Assembly (NCBI GenBank): GCA_902622795.1
Contig: CACNRD010000004.1
Span: forward strand, 16,256 to 80,255
Length of the DNA stretch: 64,000 nt
Direction: 5' to 3'
Source of the DNA: an uncultured Pelagibacteraceae bacterium
GTDB lineage: Bacteria; Pseudomonadota; Alphaproteobacteria; Pelagibacterales; Pelagibacteraceae
Shown: piece by piece, positions 37,784 to 47,427 of the stretch
Layout of the letters: each line of letters begins with the position of its first letter
How positions within the stretch are numbered: the first letter of the stretch is position 1
The notes under the pieces: model-generated
Seen by the model: the letters and a program-made list of their open reading frames with translations, nothing else
The model's database searches: none
What the model was told of the DNA's origin: nothing
Program-made: the position numbers and the translations under genes

Positions 37784-38467
37784 ATGATTTTTAAACAACT
37801 ATTTGACACAAATTCTTCAACATATACTTATCTAATAGCTTCGGCAAAAGGTCGCGAAGCGATTATTATAGATCCAGTTTTAGAAAATGTTGATGAATAT
37901 ATAATTCATTTAAAAGAACTCGATTTAAAACTAGTGAAAGTAATAGATACTCATATTCATGCTGATCACATTACTGGTGCCTCAAAATTAAAAATTAATA
38001 CAAATTGTACAACAATTATGGGTGAAAATTCCCCTGCTGAAACTGTAGATATAAAACTTAAAGACGATGGAATTATTGAAATAGATCAATTAAAAATTAG
38101 AGCAATGTTTACCCCCGGTCATACTTCAGATAGTTACAGTTTTTTACTGGATAACTATTTATTCTCTGGCGATACTCTTTTGATTAATGGTACTGGGAGA
38201 ACCGATTTTCAAAATGGTAGCTCTAAAGATGCTTATCATTCTCTTTTTCACAAATTATTAAAATTACCTGAGGAAACAATTCTTTATCCTGGTCATGATT
38301 ATAATGGAAAAAAATCTAGTACTATAGGCAAAGAAAAAGAGCATAACCCAAGACTTCAAGTAGAAAATGTAGATCAATATATTGAAATTATGTCTAATTT
38401 AAATTTATCAAAACCAAAGATGATAGATCATAATATTTCTAGAAATCTAAAGCTAGGAAATGTTTAG
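37784..38467 (+). CDS. MBL-fold metallohydrolase, persulfide dioxygenase (ETHE1)-like
   Basis: DTHIHADHITGASKL, FTPGHTSDSYSFLL, SGDTLLINGTGRTDFQNG, YPGHDYNG. Confidence 0.85.
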   Translation: MIFKQLFDTNSSTYTYLIASAKGREAIIIDPVLENVDEYIIHLKELDLKLVKVIDTHIHADHITGASKLKINTNCTTIMGENSPAETVDIKLKDDGIIEIDQLKIRAMFTPGHTSDSYSFLLDNYLFSGDTLLINGTGRTDFQNGSSKDAYHSLFHKLLKLPEETILYPGHDYNGKKSSTIGKEKEHNPRLQVENVDQYIEIMSNLNLSKPKMIDHNISRNLKLGNV

Positions 38468-38494
38468 TTATGCCCCTTTTAAAAAGAGGCATAA
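38468..38494. terminator. Bidirectional terminator-like hairpin
   Basis: TTATGCCCCTTTT-A-AAAAGAGGCATAA, one mismatch, between a + gene end and a - gene end. Confidence 0.55.
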
Positions 38495-38641
38495 GTTATA
38501 AATAACAAGAGAGATAATTAATCAAAAATAAAAATGAATTTTTTAATTAATTAATTCACTTTTACAGTTAACAGAGATTTTTAATAACTATATTTGATCA
38601 AAACAGCTATGCGTTAACTGGGGTTAACAGAATGACAGTAG

Positions 38642-38959
38642 TTAAGACAAAAAAACAAATATGATTATCCAATAAGATAAAAGGCCAGAGAATATAGTTG
38701 CAATAACATTTTTTGAAAAATAACCAACTATAATTGCAACTAAAGCTCCAAATATTTTAGGATCATTCATTTCTATATAAGCGCCATAATCATTAATAAA
38801 TATTGCAGGAAATATAATTGCAGGAAATACTGCAGATGGAACATAAGCTAAAACAGCTTTAATTTTTTCACCAAGAAGATCTCTTCTAACTAGAGCAATC
38901 ATAGTCATTCTGGTAAAATAAGTTAATATTCCAGCAATTGTAATTGATAGCCAAGTCAT
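38642..38959 (-). CDS. azlD: AzlD family branched-chain amino acid transport protein
   Basis: 105 aa AzlD-type; overlaps AzlC gene. Confidence 0.85.
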   Translation of the reverse strand: MTWLSITIAGILTYFTRMTMIALVRRDLLGEKIKAVLAYVPSAVFPAIIFPAIFINDYGAYIEMNDPKIFGALVAIIVGYFSKNVIATIFSGLLSYWIIIFVFLS

Positions 38960-39642
38960 TTTTTTAACCTCAATAATAATGCTGCAACGAATAAAGCAAT
39001 AACAGGCGAAATAAGAATATAAGATTTAAATGGTGCTTCAAAAAATAATAAAGAACTAATACCGCAAACAAGCATTACAATTACGTGATCCAATTTTTTT
39101 AAATCTTGAACAACAATTGCAATAAAAGTTAAGGGAATTGCAAATTTTAATCCAAGCTCTTCGGGAACAAATGAACCTAATATTATCCCTGCAAGAGTTG
39201 CTATTTGCCAGCAAATCCAGAGTGTGCCTCCAGTACCAATTAAATGGTAATGCAAATATTCCTCTGTTTTATTTTTTTTAAAAAATTTATTAGACTCAGC
39301 AAACCCTTGATCTACTACAAAATAGGAAATTAAAAGCTTCTTAATAAAAGATAATTTTTCTAGATATTCAGATATAACAGCTCCATATAACAAATGTCTT
39401 GAATTGATTACACCTACTGAGGTAACGGCTACTATTGATGAAGCTCCGCCCGATAACAATTGTAAAAATACAATTTGTGATGCGCCACCAAAAATAATAA
39501 TAGACATTGCATAGACTAAATATGGATTAAAACCGAGTTCAACACCAATTGCTCCACAAATTATACCAAATGGAATTACTGAAAGCATATGGGGAGCAAC
39601 ATCAATCATCCCTCTCATAAAAAGTTGTTTTTTTGATAGCAT
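38956..39642 (-). CDS. azlC: AzlC family permease
   Basis: IPFGIICGAIGVELG, FGGASQIVFLQLLSGGAS, NSRHLLYGAVIS. Confidence 0.9.
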   Translation of the reverse strand: MLSKKQLFMRGMIDVAPHMLSVIPFGIICGAIGVELGFNPYLVYAMSIIIFGGASQIVFLQLLSGGASSIVAVTSVGVINSRHLLYGAVISEYLEKLSFIKKLLISYFVVDQGFAESNKFFKKNKTEEYLHYHLIGTGGTLWICWQIATLAGIILGSFVPEELGLKFAIPLTFIAIVVQDLKKLDHVIVMLVCGISSLLFFEAPFKSYILISPVIALFVAALLLRLKK

Positions 39643-39656
39643 TTATTTTGTTTGTA

Positions 39657-40718
39657 TTAAAAACAAACTATATGATCAATATTAATTGGTCTTTTAATGC
39701 CAAATTTTTCATCAACTTCATGCTGGTGTACGTGATGAGAATGAACAAAAACAGGGATCAATAAATCACTATTAGTCTTTAAAGTATAAATAAAATTTGT
39801 ACCTCTAAATTTTCTATCAACAACCTCTAACTTAAGATTACTTCGATCATCATGCTCGAGATCTTCTGGTTGTAATAACAATTGTACATCTGAACCTTTT
39901 GGATAATGTTTTATAAAATTACCTTTAATTGTTCCTAAATCTTTATTTTCTAGCGAATTTTCACCTGTTACTTTAGCTGGAATTAATATCCCTCTATTTA
40001 AAAAATTTACTACTTCAACAGAGTTCGGGAAATGGTAAACATTATAAGGATCATCAAACTGCTTTACTTGACTATCTAATATAATTGCACATTTATTACC
40101 TAAATAAAAAGCCTCATAAGAGTCATGAGTAACTATTATAGTTGTTATTTTTAATCTGCTTAGTATTTTTTTTAATCTTACTTGAATTTCCTCTTTAAAA
40201 CTTTGGTCAACATTAGATAAAGGTTCATCTAATAATAAAAGATCAGGTTGTGTTAACAAGGATCTTGCAAGAGAGGCTCTTTGTGCCTCACCTGCGCTTA
40301 TCTCATGTGGATATTGATTTAATATTTTTGATATATCTAGTAACTTTATTATTTCTTTAAAATTAAGTTTTTTCTTTTTTTTTTCTTTATTTTTATCAGC
40401 TCCTATTAATATATTTTTTTCTACAGTGTAATGTGGAAAGAGACTGTTATCCTGAAATGCTAAAGAAATATTTCTGTGCTCTGGTTCTATATTTTCTTTT
40501 TTAGAAGATAAAATTTTACCCTTTAATTGAATTGTGCCTTTGTCAATCGTCTCTAATCCAGCAATTGTTCTAAGTATTGTTGTTTTTCCAATACCAGATG
40601 GTCCAAGAATACATAAAGTTTCTCCTTCATTTTCAATCCCAAAAGATGCATTCTTTACCTTTGTTTTCCCACCTATGGCAAAGTCAACATTTTTAATTTC
40701 TAAAAAGTTTTTACTCAT
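39657..40718 (-). CDS. Iron(III) ABC transporter ATP-binding protein (FbpC-like)
   Basis: GPSGIGKTTILRTIAG, ISAGEAQRASLARSL, LLLDEPLSNVD; next to FbpB-type permease. Confidence 0.83.
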   Translation of the reverse strand: MSKNFLEIKNVDFAIGGKTKVKNASFGIENEGETLCILGPSGIGKTTILRTIAGLETIDKGTIQLKGKILSSKKENIEPEHRNISLAFQDNSLFPHYTVEKNILIGADKNKEKKKKKLNFKEIIKLLDISKILNQYPHEISAGEAQRASLARSLLTQPDLLLLDEPLSNVDQSFKEEIQVRLKKILSRLKITTIIVTHDSYEAFYLGNKCAIILDSQVKQFDDPYNVYHFPNSVEVVNFLNRGILIPAKVTGENSLENKDLGTIKGNFIKHYPKGSDVQLLLQPEDLEHDDRSNLKLEVVDRKFRGTNFIYTLKTNSDLLIPVFVHSHHVHQHEVDEKFGIKRPINIDHIVCF

Positions 40719-42333
40719 TTTCCCTTAAAATATAATTAGATGTAAGCATAATAAATGTTGTTGCAATTAAAATTAAAAATAAAGATGGTACTGCAGCTGC
40801 CTCTAGTAAATCCTCAGATGCTGATATATATGCTGTAGTTGCAAATGTTTCAAAGTTAAATGGTCTTAAAATCAGTGTAATTGGAAGTTCTCTTATAATT
40901 TCAAGAGAAATTAAGATTAAGACGAATAAAAGTGAATTTCTTAAGTAGGGAACGTGAATATTTGTGAAAGTTTTTTGTTTAGAATAACCAAGAAGATAAG
41001 AACTTTCATCAACAGAGATATTAATTTTTTCATATCCAGATTTTATTCCATTAAATGCCAAAGAATAAAATCTTACAAAATAAACTATAACTAAACCAAG
41101 GATAGATCCTATAAACATTTTTTTTATAGACAAGAAGCCTAGGGCTTGAACAATATTTTCATCAAACCATGCTATAAAAGTTATGAAAGCTAAAGCTAGA
41201 ATAACCCCTGGAATTGCGTAACCAGAAATAGATAGAGTAGATAAAATATTTAAAGCTTTATTTTTTGAAACTCTATTCCCATAATTTGAAATAAGAGAAA
41301 AAATTATCAAAACTATGCTTGATAAAAATACTAAATAAACTGTATTTAAAGTTAGAGTAACTACTTGAAGATCAAAAAAGTTTTCAGGAAATTTGACTGT
41401 CCAATATAACATTTGGCTCAAAGGGAATAAAAAACTCAAAAAGAATATAATAAAACAAACAAAAAATGCGTTAAACGCTTTAATTCCAGAAAGCTGTATT
41501 TTTTCTTTTTGCTTAAAACCACCTTTTGTATTGGAGTGATATTTTGCTCTTTTTCTAGATAAATTTTCTAAAATAAAAAAAGCAAAAATAAATATTAAAA
41601 GAAAAAAAGATAATCTATTCGAAAAAGCTAAATCGTCAAACGCTATCCATGAATTGTAAATTCCAGTAGTTAGAGTGTTAATTGAAAAAAAATCAACTGC
41701 ACCAAATTCAGCTAAAGTTTCCATCGCTACGAGAGATAAACCAGCTACTATAGCGGGTCTAGCGGCTGGTAAAATTAAAGAATATAAAGACTTAAATTTT
41801 GAAAATCCCAAACTCCTTCCTAAATCAATTAGGTTTTGTGATTGATATAAGAATGATGCCCTTGTCAGAATATATACATAAGCAAACAAAGAAAAAGAAA
41901 GTGAAAGAACAGCTCCAAACAAACCATCAAATTTTGGAATATGCTGGTTGTAATTTCCTGGTCCAAATAAATTTTTTAAAATTGAATACAAGGTTCCATA
42001 ATTTTCAAAAAAGGCTGTTAGTGAGTAAGCATAAATATATGGAGGAACTGCGAATGATAATATTAAAGCCCACTTAAAAAAATTACTATATGGGAATTTA
42101 TAAAATGAAACTAAATAAGCTGATAGAGTTCCTATTATAAATGTTAAAACTAAAACCGAGATTAACAAAACTAATGAATTAAAAATATATTCTAAAAGAA
42201 AGGTTTCTTTTAGAATGGTAAAATAATTAGATGTGTCTTCAAAAAAACTGTAAAAAACAGTAACTATAGGAATTAATACACTTATAGAAACTAGTAATGA
42301 GGATATAAACCAAATATTTAAGCTCTTAAACAT
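40711..42333 (-). CDS. Iron(III) ABC transporter permease (FbpB-like)
   Basis: Two permease modules; LGRSLGFSKFKSLYSLILPAARPAIVAGLSLVAMETLAEFGAVDFF. Confidence 0.88.
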   Translation of the reverse strand: MFKSLNIWFISSLLVSISVLIPIVTVFYSFFEDTSNYFTILKETFLLEYIFNSLVLLISVLVLTFIIGTLSAYLVSFYKFPYSNFFKWALILSFAVPPYIYAYSLTAFFENYGTLYSILKNLFGPGNYNQHIPKFDGLFGAVLSLSFSLFAYVYILTRASFLYQSQNLIDLGRSLGFSKFKSLYSLILPAARPAIVAGLSLVAMETLAEFGAVDFFSINTLTTGIYNSWIAFDDLAFSNRLSFFLLIFIFAFFILENLSRKRAKYHSNTKGGFKQKEKIQLSGIKAFNAFFVCFIIFFLSFLFPLSQMLYWTVKFPENFFDLQVVTLTLNTVYLVFLSSIVLIIFSLISNYGNRVSKNKALNILSTLSISGYAIPGVILALAFITFIAWFDENIVQALGFLSIKKMFIGSILGLVIVYFVRFYSLAFNGIKSGYEKINISVDESSYLLGYSKQKTFTNIHVPYLRNSLLFVLILISLEIIRELPITLILRPFNFETFATTAYISASEDLLEAAAVPSLFLILIATTFIMLTSNYILRENE

Positions 42334-42372
42334 AATGGGTTTATAATATAAAATTATCTTTTTAATATAACT

Positions 42373-42918
42373 TTACTTTGTTGATGATAAATAATTAATA
42401 CTATTTTCAGGTGTAGTCTCTATATAAGGATCATCATCAGATCCTGAATTATTAATTCCTGGTTCTTGCCACCATTTTTCAACTATCCCATCTTTAATTA
42501 CAGCCATATATCTCCAGCTTCTTTGACCAAATCCATTATGATCTTTTGCGATAAGCATGCCCATATATTTGGTAAATAGTCCTGAACCATCTGGTATTAA
42601 TTTTATGTTGGAAATACCCATTTTTTTTGCCCACTCATTCATTACATAAGAGTCATTAACAGAGCAGCAATAAACTTCATCAATTCCAAAGTCTTTAATC
42701 TTAGTAAAGTTACTTTCAAAGCCAGGTAATTGTTGAGATGAACATGTGGGTGTAAAAGCACCTGGAAGGCTAAATAAAATTACTCTCTTTCCTTTAAAAA
42801 AATCATCTGTATTTTTTTCAATCCATTTTCCCCCAATTGAACAAGTTTCTTGATTTTCAGCAGTATCACCTTCTCTGACCTTAAATGTTACATTTGGTAT
42901 TTTAAATCCTTCAATCAT
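42373..42918 (-). CDS. Peroxiredoxin (Prx5/AhpC-TSA)
   Basis: KRVILFSLPGAFTPTCSSQQLPGFE. Confidence 0.9.
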   Translation of the reverse strand: MIEGFKIPNVTFKVREGDTAENQETCSIGGKWIEKNTDDFFKGKRVILFSLPGAFTPTCSSQQLPGFESNFTKIKDFGIDEVYCCSVNDSYVMNEWAKKMGISNIKLIPDGSGLFTKYMGMLIAKDHNGFGQRSWRYMAVIKDGIVEKWWQEPGINNSGSDDDPYIETTPENSINYLSSTK

Positions 42919-43021
42919 TGCAGCCTCTATAGTAAATTTTTTTTATGCCCAAAACTAATTTAGGAAAGGGTAAAAATCCTGATTTTAGAATTGGGCACAA
43001 TCATTAAAAAGAAAAATTATG

Positions 43022-43210
43022 TCAATCATTAAAGGGGGTGAGGACTGAAATAACCTCATGATCTTTAATATCTGATAATCTTCTATTATTTATTTTATTT
43101 TTGATTTTTTTAACTTCCAACGAGCATGGTTCACATGTTATCTGACCCACTAGTGAACCACTCGCATCAGAAGAATTATTTGTATCAAAACTAAATAAAT
43201 TCTTTTTCAC
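43022..43210 (-). CDS. Small hypothetical protein in the iron-transport neighbourhood
   Basis: 62 aa with CEPCSLEV; 8 bp downstream of the iron-binding protein gene. Confidence 0.5.
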   Translation of the reverse strand: MKKNLFSFDTNNSSDASGSLVGQITCEPCSLEVKKIKNKINNRRLSDIKDHEVISVLTPFND

Positions 43211-43217
43211 TTATTTA

Positions 43218-44246
43218 TTACTTCCAACCTGCTGCAGTCATTACTTCTAATGCTGCTGCTTGATTTTTTCCATAAGTAGCTAGTTTAGTTCTCATATCTT
43301 GTTGAAAATCTAATCCTAAATTATTTACCACTAATGGACTTGGTGAAACACCTTCAATCATTGGAAACTCAAATGTATTGTTTGTGAAATGCTCTTGAGA
43401 CTCTGGAGTTAATAAAAACTCTACAAGTTTAACAGCATTACCTTTATTGGGTGCTCCTTTTACTAAAGCAGCACAACTAACATTCATATGTGTTCCTCTG
43501 CCATTTTGATTAGGAAAGAAAGCTTTTACTTTTTTAGCTGCTTCTTGTTGCTCTGCACCTTTTTTACCAGATAACATCAGAGCTAAATAGTAAGTATTAG
43601 CTACTGCAATATCAGCTTCACCAGCTGCCACTGCCATAATTTGAGCTCTGTCATTTCCTTTTGAATCTCTAGCCATATTTGCAACAACTCCTTTTGCCCA
43701 TTCGGCTGTAGCTTTTTTTCCATTATTCGCAATTAATGAAGCCACAAGAGATTTATTATAAATATTACTTGATTTTCTAATTACTAATCTACCTTTCCAT
43801 TTAGGATCAGCTAGACCTTCATAAGACATTCCAGATAACTCGGCACCGGTAACTCTTTCTGGTGAATAATAAATTATTCTAGCTCTTTTTGCTATTCCAA
43901 CCCATTTATTTGTTCTAAAGCTTTTTGGAACAGCGGCTCTTATAGCTTCAGATGTTAAACCTCTTTGAAGATGACCTTTTGCATCCATGGCACCACATCT
44001 TCCAGCATCAGCTGTGATGTATAGGTCAGCAGATGAATCTGCACCTTCGCTAATGATTCTTTTCTCTAAAGCACCTGATTTACCATTAATTAAATTTACT
44101 TTAATACCAGTAGCTTTTGTAAACTTTCCATAAAGCTCAGCGTCGGCTTTATAGTGTCTTGCATTAAATATATTAACTTCATTTGCAATCACGAAAGATG
44201 ATGCAAATACAGAAAATATTAATGCTAAAATTGATATTTTTCTCAT
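43218..44246 (-). CDS. Iron(III) ABC transporter substrate-binding protein
   Basis: MRKISILALIFSVFASSFVIANEVNIFNARHYKADAELYGKFTKATGIKVNLI; start at 44246 after AAAGGGAGAC; the track start at 44315 would run through the operator. Confidence 0.85.
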   Translation of the reverse strand: MRKISILALIFSVFASSFVIANEVNIFNARHYKADAELYGKFTKATGIKVNLINGKSGALEKRIISEGADSSADLYITADAGRCGAMDAKGHLQRGLTSEAIRAAVPKSFRTNKWVGIAKRARIIYYSPERVTGAELSGMSYEGLADPKWKGRLVIRKSSNIYNKSLVASLIANNGKKATAEWAKGVVANMARDSKGNDRAQIMAVAAGEADIAVANTYYLALMLSGKKGAEQQEAAKKVKAFFPNQNGRGTHMNVSCAALVKGAPNKGNAVKLVEFLLTPESQEHFTNNTFEFPMIEGVSPSPLVVNNLGLDFQQDMRTKLATYGKNQAAALEVMTAAGWK

Positions 44247-44271
44247 GTCTCCCTTTATATTTATGTTAATT

Positions 44272-44314
44272 TGCGAATGAGAATTATTCTCAATGCGAAT
44301 GATTATCAATCGCA
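44272..44314 (-). promoter_or_regulatory. Tandem Fur/Irr-like operator
   Basis: TGAGAATTATTCTCA (44278-44292, perfect) and TGCGAATGATTATCAATCGCA (44294-44314, near-perfect); TGCGAATGA repeated at 22-bp spacing. Confidence 0.7.
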
Positions 44315-44375
44315 TATAATGTCGCAGTTTTCAATGATTTTTCGAGATTAAAAGAAAATATTTGTCTTTTAAGTA

Positions 44376-45263
44376 TTATTTCCAGTCACCAATCTTGCTG
44401 AATAAGAAATTCCTAAAAGCTTGAACTCTAGCTGTATTTTTTAGGGATTGAGGGTAGACGAAATGAGCTTCTGTAATTGGTCCTTCTGATTTTGGTAGTA
44501 CTTTTATAACTTTTGAAGAGCCTGTTACTAAGTATTCTGGCAAAGCAGCTAAGCCAACACCCGTCTCTACTGCAAGCAATAATCCCATTACACTATTCAC
44601 CTTCATAATTGTTTTTCTTTTTTTTCCATCATGCATTCCAAGTTTTAAAGCCCAATCAGGATTATAAACTGGTGAAGGTGCACCTTTTCCAAATGAAATG
44701 AACTTATGTTTGTTCAAATCATTCACAGTTTTTGGCATACCATTTTTCTCTAAATACTTACTTGAACCATAAATATAGTACTTAATATCAACTAACTTTT
44801 TTTGAATATAGTTAAGCTGTTTAGGTCTTCTCATAAATATTCCAATGTCAGCTTGTCGAGTGCTTAAATCTAATTCTTTATCATCAAAAACTAATTCTAT
44901 TTCTATTTCAGGGTTCAGCGTCATGAATTCCTGAATTCTTGGTGTTAACCAATGAGTTCCAAAGCTTCTTACTGTAGTGATAGTTAATTTACCTGTAGGT
45001 TTATTTTTTTGATCTCCTAATGATGTTTCAACCTCTTTAAGTTTACTAATTACTTCATGAGCAGTTTTAAAAACGTATTCACCATTTTCAGTAAGTGTTA
45101 GACCTCTAGCATGTCTCTCAAATAATTGAACTTTTAAATCTTGTTCTAAAGATTGTATTTGTCTACTTATAGCGGATTGACTTAGATTTAGGTTAACAGT
45201 AGCGTTTGTGAAGCTACCAGCTTCAGCCACTGCATGAAAAATTTTTAATTTATCCCAATCCAT
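44376..45263 (-). CDS. LysR family transcriptional regulator
   Basis: MDWDKLKIFHAVAEAGSFTNATVNLNLSQSAISRQIQSLEQDL. Confidence 0.92.
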   Translation of the reverse strand: MDWDKLKIFHAVAEAGSFTNATVNLNLSQSAISRQIQSLEQDLKVQLFERHARGLTLTENGEYVFKTAHEVISKLKEVETSLGDQKNKPTGKLTITTVRSFGTHWLTPRIQEFMTLNPEIEIELVFDDKELDLSTRQADIGIFMRRPKQLNYIQKKLVDIKYYIYGSSKYLEKNGMPKTVNDLNKHKFISFGKGAPSPVYNPDWALKLGMHDGKKRKTIMKVNSVMGLLLAVETGVGLAALPEYLVTGSSKVIKVLPKSEGPITEAHFVYPQSLKNTARVQAFRNFLFSKIGDWK

Positions 45264-46264
45264 TATTTATTTAAATCCACTAATACTCTTCCAGAAATTT
45301 CACCTTTTAAAATTTTTGGATAAGTTTCTAACAATTCTTCTAGACCTACAGTTAAGATTGATTTTTCTAACAAATCAAAATCAATTAAATTTGAAGCTTC
45401 ACCCCAAATAAATTCTCTTCTCTTGATACTACAATTAGCAGAGTCCATGCCCCAAAGCTTAATACCTCTTAACATGAATGGTATAACACTTGTATTTAAC
45501 TCGTTGTTATTTGCATTGCCACAAACTGCTACAATTCCGTTAGGTTTAGTTTGAACAATTGCATTTGCCAAAATTTTTCCACCAACAGTATCTACTACTC
45601 CGTCCCATAATCCTTTGTCTATAAGTCTTGGATCTTTGTCAAATTCAGCTCTATTTACAATGTTTTTAGCACCTAGAGACTTTAAATAATCTGACTTAGA
45701 ATCTTTTCCTGTAACTGCAGTCACGTTGTAACCTAGTTTTGTTAATGCCATAATTGCTACACTTCCAACTCCTCCAGTAGCACCAGTCACAAGTACATCG
45801 TTAACTTTTTCACCTAATAAAATACTTTCCCTTGCCTGAATTGCAAAAGCGCTCATTAATGAAGTGAAGCCCGCTGTTCCTAAAATCATTGCTTGCTTGG
45901 TTGTTAAATTATCAGGTTTTTTTACCAAAAAATCTGCATTTACTTTTGCTATTTGCGAATATCCACCATAGAAAATTTCACCTACTCTAAAGCCTGTTAA
46001 AATGACTTCATCACCCTCTTTAAACTTAGGGTTTTCACTTTCTAAAACTTTTCCCGCAAAATCTATACCTGGAATGTGAGGAAATTCTTTTACTAATTTT
46101 CCACCATTTTTTAGAATCATTCCGTCTTTAAAATTTAAATCAGAGTAATCTACTTGAACAGTTACATCACCATGTTTTAAGAAACTTTTATCAATTGACT
46201 TAACTTCTCTCGTAAAATTTTCGCCCTCTTGATTTACGATTAATGCTTTGAATTGATCAGACAC
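45263..46264 (-). CDS. acuI: MDR/YhdH-type oxidoreductase, acrylyl-CoA reductase-like
   Basis: FPHIPGIDFAGKVLES, VTGATGGVGSVAIMALTKLGYNVTAVTGK, NKPNGIVAVCGNA-like region. Confidence 0.8.
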   Translation of the reverse strand: MSDQFKALIVNQEGENFTREVKSIDKSFLKHGDVTVQVDYSDLNFKDGMILKNGGKLVKEFPHIPGIDFAGKVLESENPKFKEGDEVILTGFRVGEIFYGGYSQIAKVNADFLVKKPDNLTTKQAMILGTAGFTSLMSAFAIQARESILLGEKVNDVLVTGATGGVGSVAIMALTKLGYNVTAVTGKDSKSDYLKSLGAKNIVNRAEFDKDPRLIDKGLWDGVVDTVGGKILANAIVQTKPNGIVAVCGNANNNELNTSVIPFMLRGIKLWGMDSANCSIKRREFIWGEASNLIDFDLLEKSILTVGLEELLETYPKILKGEISGRVLVDLNK

Positions 46265-46265
46265 T

Positions 46266-46883
46266 TTAATCTTTTGGTATACTTATAAATCTTAAATATC
46301 TATTTTGATAACTTAGGTCTTCTTTAAATTGGCCTAAGTAATAATTTGTTACAGTTGTTGCTTGTTCTTTTTTTATTCCTCTCATAGTCATACATTGATG
46401 TGTAGAGTCTATTGTAACAGCTACACCTTTTGCATCTAAAGACTCCATTAAAGTCTTAGCTATTTGCATTGTTAATCTTTCTTGCGTTTGTAGTCTTTTT
46501 GAAAATACTTCTACAACTCTTGCAAGTTTACTTAATCCTACTACTCTTTCTTTTGGAATATAAGCAACGTGAGCTTTTCCAATAATTGGAGCCATATGAT
46601 GTTCGCAATGACTTTGAACTGAAATATTCTTTTGAATAACCATGTCGTCATATCCATCTACATCTCCAAAAGTTTTATCTAAAATTTTATCTGGATCAAC
46701 TTTGTACCCGCCAAAATATTCTTTGTATGCCTTCATTACTCTTTTTGGAGTTTCTAAAAGCCCTTCTCTGTTAGGATCTTCACCCAACCAAGTTAGAATA
46801 GTTTTGAAAGCCTGTTCAGCTTCTTTGTCAGTAACTTCGCTAGTTTCAATAATTTTATTGTCTGTATCTTTTACTAATTTCAT
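46266..46883 (-). CDS. folE: GTP cyclohydrolase I
   Basis: SVQSHCEHHMAPIIGKAHVAYIPKERVVGLSKLARVVEVF. Confidence 0.95.
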   Translation of the reverse strand: MKLVKDTDNKIIETSEVTDKEAEQAFKTILTWLGEDPNREGLLETPKRVMKAYKEYFGGYKVDPDKILDKTFGDVDGYDDMVIQKNISVQSHCEHHMAPIIGKAHVAYIPKERVVGLSKLARVVEVFSKRLQTQERLTMQIAKTLMESLDAKGVAVTIDSTHQCMTMRGIKKEQATTVTNYYLGQFKEDLSYQNRYLRFISIPKD

Positions 46884-46959
46884 AGCGCCTTTTTATACAG
46901 TAATTACTTAATTTTAAAATATTTAATATAGTGAGATTTATGCTAAATAGTCACTACAT

Positions 46960-47427
46960 ATGTTCAAAAAAAGAGAAAATGTGCAGGAAATTGAAGAAGG
47001 AAATCTATTATCACCAAAATTTGATAATGATGGCCTAATTCCTGTAATCACCATGTGTTCTCAAACAAAAGATATTTTAATGCATGGTTATATGAACGTT
47101 GAAGCATTAAAAAAAACTATAGAAACTAAAGAGGCTCACTATTTTAGTAGATCTAGAAAAGCTATTTGGCATAAAGGTAAGACTAGTGGTTTTACACAAA
47201 AGGTAACTGAAATTAGAATTGATGATGATCAAGATTCTATTTGGTTAACTGTTGATATTGGTGATGGAGCTAGTTGTCATGTTGGTTATCGATCATGTTT
47301 TTATAGATCTATTCCAACAGGTCCAATTGAAAATGGTCGAAAAGTTGAAATGAAGTTTTTAGAAGAAGAAAAAAAATTTGATCCTGAGGAAGTTTACAAA
47401 GGTCAACCAAATCCAACTAAGATTTAA
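46960..47427 (+). CDS. hisI: Phosphoribosyl-AMP cyclohydrolase
   Basis: MHGYMNVEALKKTIETKEAHYFSRSRKAIWHKGKTSG. Confidence 0.9.
   Translation: MFKKRENVQEIEEGNLLSPKFDNDGLIPVITMCSQTKDILMHGYMNVEALKKTIETKEAHYFSRSRKAIWHKGKTSGFTQKVTEIRIDDDQDSIWLTVDIGDGASCHVGYRSCFYRSIPTGPIENGRKVEMKFLEEEKKFDPEEVYKGQPNPTKI

Noticed and set aside
37762-37809. Apparent 26-bp divergent overlap of the DUF4396-like and MBL genes
   Set aside because: A downstream ATG at 37761 gives a better N-terminus and removes the overlap
40370-40395. Long A/T homopolymer in the iron ATPase gene as possible programmed frameshift
   Set aside because: The reading frame stays intact and encodes a plausible Lys-rich loop; similar tracts are common in this AT-rich sequence
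44247-44315. N-terminal extension of the iron-binding protein in the ORF track
   Set aside because: The extension is encoded by the operator palindromes; a good RBS and signal peptide begin at 44246
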